Shown in pieces: positions 1 to 6,904 of a DNA stretch of 64,000 nt. The translations under genes and the position numbers were made by a program. Numbering within the stretch: the stretch's first letter is position 1; each line of letters begins with the position of its first letter. Below the pieces are notes generated by a model, which was not told where the DNA came from, searched no databases, and saw only the letters and a list, made by a program, of their open reading frames with translations. Source of the stretch: Methanomassiliicoccales archaeon (GTDB lineage: Archaea > Thermoplasmatota > Thermoplasmata > Methanomassiliicoccales > UBA472); assembly GCA_028682895.1 (NCBI GenBank), contig JAJRAK010000001.1, positions 109,668-173,667 on the forward strand, written 5' to 3'.

Positions 1-64
1 AGCCTTCGTTCATTGCGGTCTCCATTATCCTGTTATACATGACCTCGATCGGATCAGATATCAT
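1..64 (-). CDS. N-terminal fragment of an unidentified protein (cut by window edge)
   Basis: An ATG at position 64 on the minus strand opens a frame that runs off the window edge. The 21 visible residues begin MISDPIEVMYNRIMETAMNE, a plausible amphipathic helix. It starts 48 bases after the stop of the upstream QueG-like gene on the same strand, so it could be the next gene of that transcript. The fragment is too short to name a family. Confidence 0.45.
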   Translation of the reverse strand, partial: MISDPIEVMYNRIMETAMNEG

Positions 65-111
65 GCTTATTCGATTGCTCCGCCCATGATTAATAGGTTG
101 TCCCGGACACC

Positions 112-825
112 CTACCGTTCGCCAGGGAAAGAGAACGGGCATGTGGAGATGCAGTTACCGCATACTTTCGGATGGCGATCATCCAATAACTTGTCCTCGT
201 TCTCACCGCACTTGACCCAATCTATCACTAGGTCGCGTGAACCCGGATGGTGCTGGAACCTTGCACCTTTCAACGCCTTCATCGGGCAATTATCGATGCA
301 GATCGTGCATTCGCCGCACTTGCTGTCGATGAGAGGCGCATTCTTCAGCACGGGCATGTCCGTGAGCACGGCGCCCAACCGTTGCCGGGCACCATTGATG
401 TCTGTCATGAACAACCCGTTCCGTCCGATCCATCCCAATCCCGCCTGGGCGGCTATGGCCTTCTGGGATATCGGGCCGATGAGATGCTTCTGGTCCACAT
501 TCTGGGTCCGGTTGACGAAGCGGGCATTGTACCCGGCCTCGGTCAGCATGGCGACGATCTTGTCACCGATGGCGAGCACCCTCTCATTGTTCGCTAAGTA
601 TCCCCTATGCAATTTGGCACTGGGGCCGGTCCTGCTCATCGGGATGGTGTCTTTCGGTATCTCCACAGCATAACTGACGGCTGAAGGGAACTCGAACACC
701 GTAGGGTCCCCGATCTGGATCCCTTTGAGGTGTGAGAGGTCAGCGAACCCGACAAGGCCGGAACATTCTCTGGACGCGACCTCCTCGATCCTTGTCTGGA
801 GCATCTCCAAAGGGGTTGGGGCCAT
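112..825 (-). CDS. Epoxyqueuosine reductase (QueG)-like double 4Fe-4S protein
   Basis: The 237-residue protein carries two ferredoxin-type motifs, CGECTICIDNCP near residue 170 and CGNCISTCP near the C-terminus, enough for two 4Fe-4S clusters. The stretch QAGLGWIGRNGLFM around residue 128 is typical of the QueG family, which uses cobalamin to reduce epoxyqueuosine or act in reductive dehalogenation. True QueG is about 350-380 residues with C-terminal HEAT repeats; these are missing here, so this belongs to the shorter QueG-like group often seen in anaerobic archaea, and its substrate is unknown. A TATA-like element near 850-861 places the transcript start within a few bases of the ATG, so the message is probably leaderless. 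Confidence 0.75.
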   Translation of the reverse strand: MAPTPLEMLQTRIEEVASRECSGLVGFADLSHLKGIQIGDPTVFEFPSAVSYAVEIPKDTIPMSRTGPSAKLHRGYLANNERVLAIGDKIVAMLTEAGYNARFVNRTQNVDQKHLIGPISQKAIAAQAGLGWIGRNGLFMTDINGARQRLGAVLTDMPVLKNAPLIDSKCGECTICIDNCPMKALKGARFQHHPGSRDLVIDWVKCGENEDKLLDDRHPKVCGNCISTCPFSFPGER

Positions 826-882
826 ACTGGTCCTATCGCTGCATGGTCGATTAATATATTTTCATCGGTCCTAAAGAAAACA

Positions 883-1245
883 TCAGGGTATGGACGTTCG
901 ACCGAGCTCGGTGAGGCTGTACACACGCCAGTTCTTGCTCTGACGCCAGACGATCATCTTCGCCCTCTCCAATATGCTAAGATGATATGACAGCTTGGAG
1001 TCACTCAGGCCGGTGGCATCCTTCAGGACACAGGGGCACAGATCGCTGCGCTTCAAAAAGAAAAGTATGGAGAGCCGCACTGGGTCCGAAAGTGCTTGAT
1101 GCCTTTCGGCCAATGCTCTCATTGCCATATCGTCCGGAAGGTCAGCCCTCAGTCCGGTCATCCCTCCGATACCGGTCAGTCCGGCGGCCACCTCTGGGGG
1201 TAAGGTCACGCACTTCTCCCCGACCCGGTCATTTTCCGATGCCAT
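883..1245 (-). CDS. ArsR-family winged-helix regulator with a CPC motif
   Basis: The 120-residue protein has an ArsR/SmtB winged helix: SDPVRLSILFFL begins the first helix near residue 53, and the recognition region is TGLSDSKLSYHLSILERA near residue 78. Just before it lies DLCPC (Cys70 and Cys72), the position of the ELCVC metal or arsenite site of classical ArsR, so metalloid or thiol sensing is likely. An AT-rich element near 1281 is a candidate promoter. The ligand is not known; the arsA-like gene 2 kb downstream gives weak context for arsenite, and the DUF2284 gene upstream on the same strand could be a target. Confidence 0.8.
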   Translation of the reverse strand: MASENDRVGEKCVTLPPEVAAGLTGIGGMTGLRADLPDDMAMRALAERHQALSDPVRLSILFFLKRSDLCPCVLKDATGLSDSKLSYHLSILERAKMIVWRQSKNWRVYSLTELGRTSIP

Positions 1246-1308
1246 GCTGCAACGTCCTCAAAGGAGGAACAATCATCGGAAATTATTAGTTTATGTTCAG
1301 GTCCAACG

Positions 1309-1986
1309 TCATTCCAGAAGCAATAGTCCGATGGAGACGAGGTCGAACCGCATCACCTTCCCGTACTGCATGTCCTTGCAGGGCACGGTGCGTAGTTCCC
1401 ACCCCACCTTCCTGGCCGTGGCGAACACGTCCATCCCGGCCGCCTCCATGCTGGGGCGGACCAGGTCCATATGCCTGCACCTCCGTCGCACGCTTTCGTC
1501 CACTATGCCGATCTCCTCCTCGGCCACGCAATGTTCGCAATAGATGCATGGGTACGCGCCGAAGGCGAACGCCTTGTAATGACCGTCGTAGAACGCGGTC
1601 TTCTCCAGCATATGGACGGTCCGGTTCACCCAGAGTATGAGGTCCTTGTACCAGGGGTGAAAGTCCTCCGGCACGTCCTCCGGTCGGACGTTCTCATGCC
1701 CAGGCACGCCGTCGAAACGGAGCAATAGGGCGTGATCGTACTCGGCCAGCATCCGTCTGGTCTCCTCCGGGCTGGGGGCGTACGGCGGACAGGAGAGATG
1801 CTTGGCGTACCCTTTGCATCCATAGCGGCACTTGAACCTGACCCAATCGGACACCACGACATCGTGTGAGCTGATGGGCGCAGCGAAGGCGCCTTGCTCA
1901 TCGGCCATGTGCACCAGCTTGATGATCTCCTCGGACGGTCGGTCCGTCAGCATCACCGATGATACATTCGGGCATCGGCGTATCAA
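1309..1986 (-). CDS. DUF2284 predicted metal-binding protein
   Basis: The 225-residue protein matches the DUF2284 pattern: FKCRYGCKGYAKHLSCPPYAP around residues 51-72, then CIYCEHC near residue 150 and a further RRRC. The regularly spaced cysteines suggest an iron-sulfur cluster or zinc site. Families of this type are common in anaerobic archaea and bacteria and have no established reaction. The gene ends 64 bases upstream of the ArsR regulator on the same strand, which may or may not be co-transcribed. Confidence 0.75.
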   Translation of the reverse strand: MIRRCPNVSSVMLTDRPSEEIIKLVHMADEQGAFAAPISSHDVVVSDWVRFKCRYGCKGYAKHLSCPPYAPSPEETRRMLAEYDHALLLRFDGVPGHENVRPEDVPEDFHPWYKDLILWVNRTVHMLEKTAFYDGHYKAFAFGAYPCIYCEHCVAEEEIGIVDESVRRRCRHMDLVRPSMEAAGMDVFATARKVGWELRTVPCKDMQYGKVMRFDLVSIGLLLLE

Positions 1987-2008
1987 CCCTGCGGTCCCTT
2001 GGGCCGTT

Positions 2009-2272
2009 CTAGAACATATCCCAAGAGCGCACGTACTTCAGGAGCAAGAAGACGAACAGGGCGTAGGCCACTACGCGGAACAGGATGGAAACGACGTCGA
2101 TGGCCATGGAAGGCTCCAGCAATTCCAAGAAATGAGAGACGGTGAAGAACGCGAAGGCCACGGCAACGAACAAGGGCAGCTCGTGTCGGCTCTTCCAGTA
2201 CCCGACGATGCCCACGCCGACGATGGCCGCGCATAGCAGGATATTGATCACGTTATCGATGTCCGCATCCAT
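2009..2272 (-). CDS. Small integral membrane protein of unknown function
   Basis: The chosen start (ATG at 2272) gives 87 residues beginning MDADIDNVINILLC and is preceded by a GAGGAG Shine-Dalgarno; a longer upstream frame has Arg/His-rich sequence typical of non-coding GC-rich DNA and was not used. Three hydrophobic segments (about residues 7-24, 32-52 and 58-80) make this a three-span membrane protein. It lies between fpg and the DUF2284 gene on the same strand. No family is recognised. Confidence 0.6.
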   Translation of the reverse strand: MDADIDNVINILLCAAIVGVGIVGYWKSRHELPLFVAVAFAFFTVSHFLELLEPSMAIDVVSILFRVVAYALFVFLLLKYVRSWDMF

Positions 2273-2328
2273 GTTCAGCACTCCTCGTTCCCGTCCATGG
2301 CGTTCATGACATTTAAGAATGACCGCTC

Positions 2329-3099
2329 CTAGCGTTGGCACGACGGGCAAAAGATGGTCGTGCGCCCGCCCACCACCATCGTCCGCAGCTCTTGGCCGCA
2401 TCGGGGGCAGCGCCCGTCCCTTCTCCGGTCCTTCAAAAGGTATCCTTTTGGAAGGGAAGAGAGATCGCCCTCCGCGGCGATCGAGGCGTTCAGGACCTCA
2501 CCGATCCGGCGACATATGCCCGACAGGTCGTCATCGTCAAGGGATGCCGTGGACGTCCAGGGAGATATCCTCTCCTGGAAGAGCACCTCGTCCGCGTAGA
2601 GATTCCCGACCCCGGCCAGGATGGACTGGTCAAGGAGCACGGACTTGATGGCCTTCTTACGTCCGCCTGCCCCGGAGACGAGATCGTCCTCGCTGATCGA
2701 TAGGGCATCCGGTCCCAGCCCCCTCTCCTTGACGAACGGAAGTATGCCATCCACGTACTGGAACCGGCCGAAGCGTCGCGGGTCATTGAGGACGATGGAA
2801 CCACGGTCCAACCTCAATCTCAACCTCTGATGCGACGTGCTCTCATCATCACCAATAAGATGAACGCTACCGCTCATACCCAGATGTATGCGAAGGGCGC
2901 CCCTGTCCAGCAACAGGAAAAGATGTTTGCCATGGCGGCCTGTTCCGATGACCTTCCGACGCAATATCTTCGAGACGAACTCATCGCGGTCCCCCTCGAG
3001 CATCTTGGGGTCCAGGACGATGACGCCCTCTATGCGACGGCCCAATGTGCGTTCGTGAAGGTACCGTCTGGCGGCCTCCACCTCGGGCAGCTCGGGCAC
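2329..3099 (-). CDS. fpg: Formamidopyrimidine-DNA glycosylase (Fpg/MutM)
   Basis: The GTG at 3099 is taken as the start because it puts the catalytic proline at residue 2 (MPELPEVEAARRYL), which Fpg needs for its beta-lyase chemistry; the longer frame from 3108 would bury it. Glu3, the lysine of RHGKHLFLLLD and the C-terminal zinc finger CPRCGQ ... CPSCQR are all present, and the 256-residue length is normal. Fpg removes 8-oxoguanine and ring-opened purines. The gene begins two bases after the stop of the thioredoxin-fold gene and so belongs to the arsA operon. Fpg is mainly bacterial, so acquisition from bacteria is likely (inference). Confidence 0.93.
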   Translation of the reverse strand: MPELPEVEAARRYLHERTLGRRIEGVIVLDPKMLEGDRDEFVSKILRRKVIGTGRHGKHLFLLLDRGALRIHLGMSGSVHLIGDDESTSHQRLRLRLDRGSIVLNDPRRFGRFQYVDGILPFVKERGLGPDALSISEDDLVSGAGGRKKAIKSVLLDQSILAGVGNLYADEVLFQERISPWTSTASLDDDDLSGICRRIGEVLNASIAAEGDLSSLPKGYLLKDRRRDGRCPRCGQELRTMVVGGRTTIFCPSCQR

Positions 3100-3101
3100 G
3101 T

Positions 3102-3440
3102 TCACCACATTGGCAACGAGGTATCGTTGGCCGCGGCTACGAGCACTTCCTTGAGCTTCTCCGGCGTGGGCACTCCACCGAACAGCTTCAGGCGCTCGTT
3201 CACGAAGAGCGCCGGGGCGACGCCGGACCCGTACTTCTTGTACAGGGGCATGATCTCGCCGACGAAATAGTACTGCCTGCTCATCTGCGCTTCCGTCGCC
3301 GTGACCAGGTCAAGGTCCGCTTCCAGACCCGTCTCGGCCAATACCTGCTTGATCAGGTCGATATATTTCTTATCGTACACCGCATGCTGCGGCTGGCAGC
3401 ATGATACGGAGAATATCGTCACCTTGATCTTATTCGCCAT
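3102..3440 (-). CDS. Thioredoxin-fold protein with a Cys-Cys motif, ArsD-like partner of ArsA
   Basis: The 112-residue protein starts with a beta strand followed by SVSCCQPQ (Cys14-Cys15) and has the late thioredoxin-fold signature GVAPALFVNERLKLFGGVP, with the cis-proline before the third strand. The vicinal cysteine pair and the neighbour arsA recall ArsD, the arsenite chaperone that feeds ArsA, but overall sequence resemblance to ArsD is low. It overlaps the end of arsA by 11 bases and is followed two bases later by fpg. A role in handing a soft metal or thiol ligand to the ATPase is an inference. Confidence 0.6.
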   Translation of the reverse strand: MANKIKVTIFSVSCCQPQHAVYDKKYIDLIKQVLAETGLEADLDLVTATEAQMSRQYYFVGEIMPLYKKYGSGVAPALFVNERLKLFGGVPTPEKLKEVLVAAANDTSLPMW

Positions 3441-4347
3441 AGAGCTCCCTGCCCACCCGTCTCAGTATGTCCATGCCGTAGATGTCCGTGTCGAACAGCG
3501 GCACCTGTCTGCGGGTGATGGTGGGGAACCTCTGCTCTATCTCGGTCAGGTACTTGTCCTGGGTGGCCCTTCTCCTCTCCAGGAACCAGTTGCCCTTCAG
3601 CACGTCCTTGGGTATGACCTCGTTGATGATCAGCGACCTTACCTTGATCCCGAACCCGCCCAGGTCCTCAACGGCCCTGGCAGTTTCCTCTATGGGCAGC
3701 TTTTCGGGCAGGAGCACCAAATTGAAGGCGGATACGCTCTCATCAGAGAGCCCCTTCACCGAATGATCATACCTCGCCTTCTCCACCTCCAGGTCGGCCA
3801 CCATCTTCTCGTCGTAGACGAAGCCGAGCACTTCCGAAAGCTCGCGGCGGTTCTTGATCTGGTTGGCGATGTAGCCGGACCAGTCGAAAGGCATGGACAG
3901 CTCACGGAGCGTGTGCCCGGTGGGCGCGGTATCGAAAACGACCTTGTCGTGAGTAGTATCATCGAAGAAGCTGACGAACTGGTCGAAGGCGGCGATCTCC
4001 TCCGTGCATGGTGTGGACAGCAGCTCGCTGCCGAACATCGTCGAAAAGCCCTGCATCATCCCCTCCAACCTGCTCTGGAAGACCCCCATGGCCTTCTTGG
4101 GGTTTATGTTGAGCCCGCACAGGTTGCGCTCGGTGCCGATCTTGGTGATGTCGGTGGCACTGATGTCCTGGCCATAGATGGCCGATAGGCTGACGGTCGG
4201 GTCGGTGGCCACGATCAAGGTCTTGTAGCCATGGTCTGACAGCCAGGTAGCTGTCGTTGCGGCCATGGTCGTCTTGCCCACGCCGCCCTTCCCTCCGAAG
4301 AACAAGAACTTCTTGCTTTCGATTATATCTCTCATCTCATTTTTCAT
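3430..4347 (-). CDS. arsA: ArsA/GET3-family ATPase
   Basis: This 305-residue protein has the deviant Walker A GGKGGVGKTTMAA near residue 18, the switch I-like ATDPTVSLSAIYG, and the ArsA/Get3 switch II signature DTAPTGHTLRELSMP near residue 140. It is a single half-size ATPase, as in Get3 and archaeal ArsA homologues, rather than the duplicated bacterial ArsA. Family members drive arsenite extrusion or chaperone tail-anchored membrane proteins; no ArsB pump is encoded nearby. It heads an operon with the thioredoxin-fold gene and fpg and is divergent from the heliorhodopsin gene. Confidence 0.88.
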   Translation of the reverse strand: MKNEMRDIIESKKFLFFGGKGGVGKTTMAATTATWLSDHGYKTLIVATDPTVSLSAIYGQDISATDITKIGTERNLCGLNINPKKAMGVFQSRLEGMMQGFSTMFGSELLSTPCTEEIAAFDQFVSFFDDTTHDKVVFDTAPTGHTLRELSMPFDWSGYIANQIKNRRELSEVLGFVYDEKMVADLEVEKARYDHSVKGLSDESVSAFNLVLLPEKLPIEETARAVEDLGGFGIKVRSLIINEVIPKDVLKGNWFLERRRATQDKYLTEIEQRFPTITRRQVPLFDTDIYGMDILRRVGRELYGE

Positions 4348-4430
4348 GCGGATCGGTGTGAAAACGCAAGCAACATAGATATTGGTATTCCCGAACCCAC
4401 CTCCATGTTAGCACTGGGCTCGCCTACGAT

Positions 4431-4480
4431 AATATTTAATATCAATTGGTCAAATTATTTATTTAGTCTTTTCTGGGAGG
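4431..4480 (+). promoter_or_regulatory. TATA element and Shine-Dalgarno of the heliorhodopsin gene
   Basis: An AT-rich TATA-like sequence, aatatttaat, at 4431-4440 lies in a near-palindrome (gataatatttaatatc, 4428-4443). A purine-rich ribosome site gggagg at 4475-4480 sits seven bases before the TTG start at 4488. The Shine-Dalgarno is what decides this non-ATG start. The divergent arsA gene has its own TATA-like element near 4376-4386, so the two promoters share about 140 bases. Confidence 0.55.
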
Positions 4481-4487
4481 TTTAAAA

Positions 4488-5267
4488 TTGGAGGAAACTA
4501 CGACAGACGATGTCAAGTTCAAAAAATTGAGGAGGTTCAACCTAATAATGGGGTTGTTCCACTTCATCCAGGCAGCGGTGATGTTGGCCATCGCGAACTA
4601 CGACGTGAAGATGATGTTCACCACTTCGTACATCGACGCCTCCGGCGGTTTCCCGCCCATGGGCCCCGGTTCGGCGGTGGAGCTCTTCTCCGTTCCCTTG
4701 GGCCCGATGGTGGCCGTGTTCCTGCTGATGTCTGCCATAGCTCATCTCAGCGTCTCGACGTTCGGTTACAACTGGTACGTCAAGAACCTGAAGATGAACA
4801 TCAACAAGGCACGCTGGTTCGAGTACGCCCTGTCGTCATCGTTCATGCTGGTGGTCATTGCCTGGCTTTGCGGCATGTTCGACTTCGTGTCGATAATACT
4901 GCTCTTTAGCCTGAATGCCTGCATGAACCTGTTCGGCTACATGATGGAGCTGCATAACCAGAGGACGGAGAGGACCGATTGGACATCGTTCATATTCGGA
5001 TGCTTTGCCGGGCTGATCCCGTGGGTGGCGCTGTTCATGTACTTCACCGGGGTCAGGGGCGGAAGCCCACCGGGCTTCGTGTACGGGATCATGATCTCCA
5101 TCTGCTTCTTCTTCAACGTGTTCGCCATCAACATGCTGCTGCAATACCGGAAGAAGGGCAAGTACCAGGACTACCTCTACGGGGAGTACATCTACATCGT
5201 CCTGAGCCTGGTGGCCAAGACCGCACTGGCATGGCAGGTGTTCTCCGGTACGATGGTCGGAAGCTGA
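4488..5267 (+). CDS. Heliorhodopsin
   Basis: The 259-residue, seven-span protein matches the heliorhodopsin family along its whole length. The retinal Schiff-base lysine is Lys244 in SLVAKTALAWQVFSGT, the family's helix 7 signature. The counter-ion glutamate is Glu112 in ARWFEYALSSSFM, and the two conserved internal histidines are His25 (LFHFIQ) and His86 (AIAHLSVS). PPGFVYGI and LYGEYIYIVLSL are also family hallmarks. Heliorhodopsins bind retinal with the N-terminus inside the cell, opposite to type 1 rhodopsins, and do not pump ions in the cases tested. No carotenoid or retinal synthesis gene is in the window, so retinal may come from elsewhere in the genome or outside. The start is a TTG with a good ribosome site. 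Confidence 0.95.
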   Translation: MEETTTDDVKFKKLRRFNLIMGLFHFIQAAVMLAIANYDVKMMFTTSYIDASGGFPPMGPGSAVELFSVPLGPMVAVFLLMSAIAHLSVSTFGYNWYVKNLKMNINKARWFEYALSSSFMLVVIAWLCGMFDFVSIILLFSLNACMNLFGYMMELHNQRTERTDWTSFIFGCFAGLIPWVALFMYFTGVRGGSPPGFVYGIMISICFFFNVFAINMLLQYRKKGKYQDYLYGEYIYIVLSLVAKTALAWQVFSGTMVGS

Positions 5268-5294
5268 GACCATCGAAACCTCTTACTTCCCTTT

Positions 5295-6794
5295 TTATCT
5301 CGCTTTATAAGTACGGGCATCCCCGCATTGCACCAGTTTGCCGTCCTCAAGGTAGGATATCGCCCCGTGCCCTCCGCAGACCAGGCACTTCCGCCCGTCG
5401 TTCGTCCTCTCCACCTCTTCAATGAGGCCGAGGAGCCCCTTCCTTTCCTTCGAGGCCTTACCGCTGTCGACGTTCACCGTGGTCATCAGGTTCTTGGCCA
5501 AGGTGGCGAAGCCCTTGCGGTCCTCGGTCAGACTGTCGAAGTTGATGAGGCTATCTCCGGTGAAGAGCACCAGTTTCTCAGGCAGGAAGAAGAACACCTG
5601 TCCTATCTGGTGCCCGCCGAACCCTTCCAGCACCTCGCATCTCATGCCGGCCACGTCCATTATGGACAGGACGTTGAACTCACCCCTTTTTCCAATGGCG
5701 GAGCGCGGGAACGTTCGTGGCGTACTGCACACCGAGAAGTCGGAGAAGAGGTTGATCAGCTTGGTGTAGATCTCCTCCAGGATTGAACCCTCGCTCTCCG
5801 AGCCATAGGCCCTGTTCGCTTGACGGATGACCTCAACGGTATCGGGGTGCATCCACACCTCAGCGTTCAGAAGTCCAGCAGAGCCTGAATGGTCAGCGTC
5901 CCCGTGTGTCAGCATGGTCCTTTTCACCATGCCCATCCCTCCCCATCCTTCCTTCTCCATCAGGAGGTCCAGGTCACGGTAGTAGATGCCGAACCCAGTA
6001 TCGATCAGGGTGACATCGGTCCCTTGGCGCAGAAGGTAGGTGTTCCCTCCGCATGGCAGCTGCACGCACAGGATGTGCGCTCCACCAATGTCCACGTCCT
6101 GCAGTTCGGCATAGAAACCGTCCCCGCTCGTCCTTTTAAGATCACCGCCGCTGCGCAGGATGTCCGAGAAGACCAGATGCGGGTCCTTCCCCAGGTTCAT
6201 AAGCTCCTGTACGATGTGATTGACATCCGAAAGGAGGCGTAGAAGGAAGGCATCCTCGGTCTTGTCCAGCAGGCGCCGCAGTTCCTGGGCGAAGCGAATG
6301 TAGAAGACCGTATCGTCAAGGTGTTGGCCCGTTGTATCGTATTCTATGATCTCCAGGGGGTAGCGTGACTTGAGCGCTTCCAGCAGGCGGTCCACCGACT
6401 CGCCGCTCTCTACGGTGAGGGAGACGGTCAACCGCTCCGGGTGCTTCCCGCGGTCATCGAAGTCCAAGAAGGCGATGTTGCACTTCGAGGCCGTGGTGAA
6501 GTTAAGAAAATCGAAGAGGGCGCCGCTGCGGTTCGGCAACATGACCTGGAACTTGAGGAAGCTGGGTGTGATTATCTGCCCCTGGAGGTACCCGATGGCC
6601 TCCAGCTCTGCCCGCATGGCCAAATAATCATCGTCCGAGCACCGGGCCTCGAAGAACACAGTATAAGGGTCGATCCTCTTGTCATACTGGATCCGGTCGA
6701 TGTTGCCCCCGTGGCGTTTCACTATCTCGGCCGCGCGATGCAACGCTCCTGGCTCATCAGGCATCTTGGCGACGAAGTAGTGCCTCTGCATCAT
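5295..6794 (-). CDS. ACT-ACT-metallo-beta-lactamase fusion protein
   Basis: Residues 4-75 and 80-155 each look like an ACT domain (FVAKMPDEPGALHRAAEIV and FQVMLPNRSGALFDFLNF), the small-molecule binding module usually seen on amino-acid enzymes. Residues 230-490 form a metallo-beta-lactamase fold: GGNTYLLRQGTDVTLIDTGF, then THGDADHSGS (297-302), GGHQIG and FTGDSLINFD, and a last CGGHGAIS. The usual HxHxDH is HGDADH here, with Asp in place of the second His. The enzyme is probably an amino-acid-regulated hydrolase or thioesterase; the substrate is unknown. It is divergent from the propeller gene, with a TATA-like element at 6821-6831. Confidence 0.75.
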   Translation of the reverse strand: MMQRHYFVAKMPDEPGALHRAAEIVKRHGGNIDRIQYDKRIDPYTVFFEARCSDDDYLAMRAELEAIGYLQGQIITPSFLKFQVMLPNRSGALFDFLNFTTASKCNIAFLDFDDRGKHPERLTVSLTVESGESVDRLLEALKSRYPLEIIEYDTTGQHLDDTVFYIRFAQELRRLLDKTEDAFLLRLLSDVNHIVQELMNLGKDPHLVFSDILRSGGDLKRTSGDGFYAELQDVDIGGAHILCVQLPCGGNTYLLRQGTDVTLIDTGFGIYYRDLDLLMEKEGWGGMGMVKRTMLTHGDADHSGSAGLLNAEVWMHPDTVEVIRQANRAYGSESEGSILEEIYTKLINLFSDFSVCSTPRTFPRSAIGKRGEFNVLSIMDVAGMRCEVLEGFGGHQIGQVFFFLPEKLVLFTGDSLINFDSLTEDRKGFATLAKNLMTTVNVDSGKASKERKGLLGLIEEVERTNDGRKCLVCGGHGAISYLEDGKLVQCGDARTYKAR

Positions 6795-6904
6795 GAGGCG
6801 GAACGCTCGCTGAATCTTATATTTTGGTCTCTCACCACAACTGCGTTGACAGAACGGTCAACGGCAACTGTGAGTTCATATACTGGTCGAGCGAATCAAA
6901 ACAT

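Noticed and set aside
6824..6904. Upstream extension of the beta-propeller gene
   Set aside because: The TATA-like element lies within this stretch and the transmembrane anchor fits directly after the ATG at 6905.
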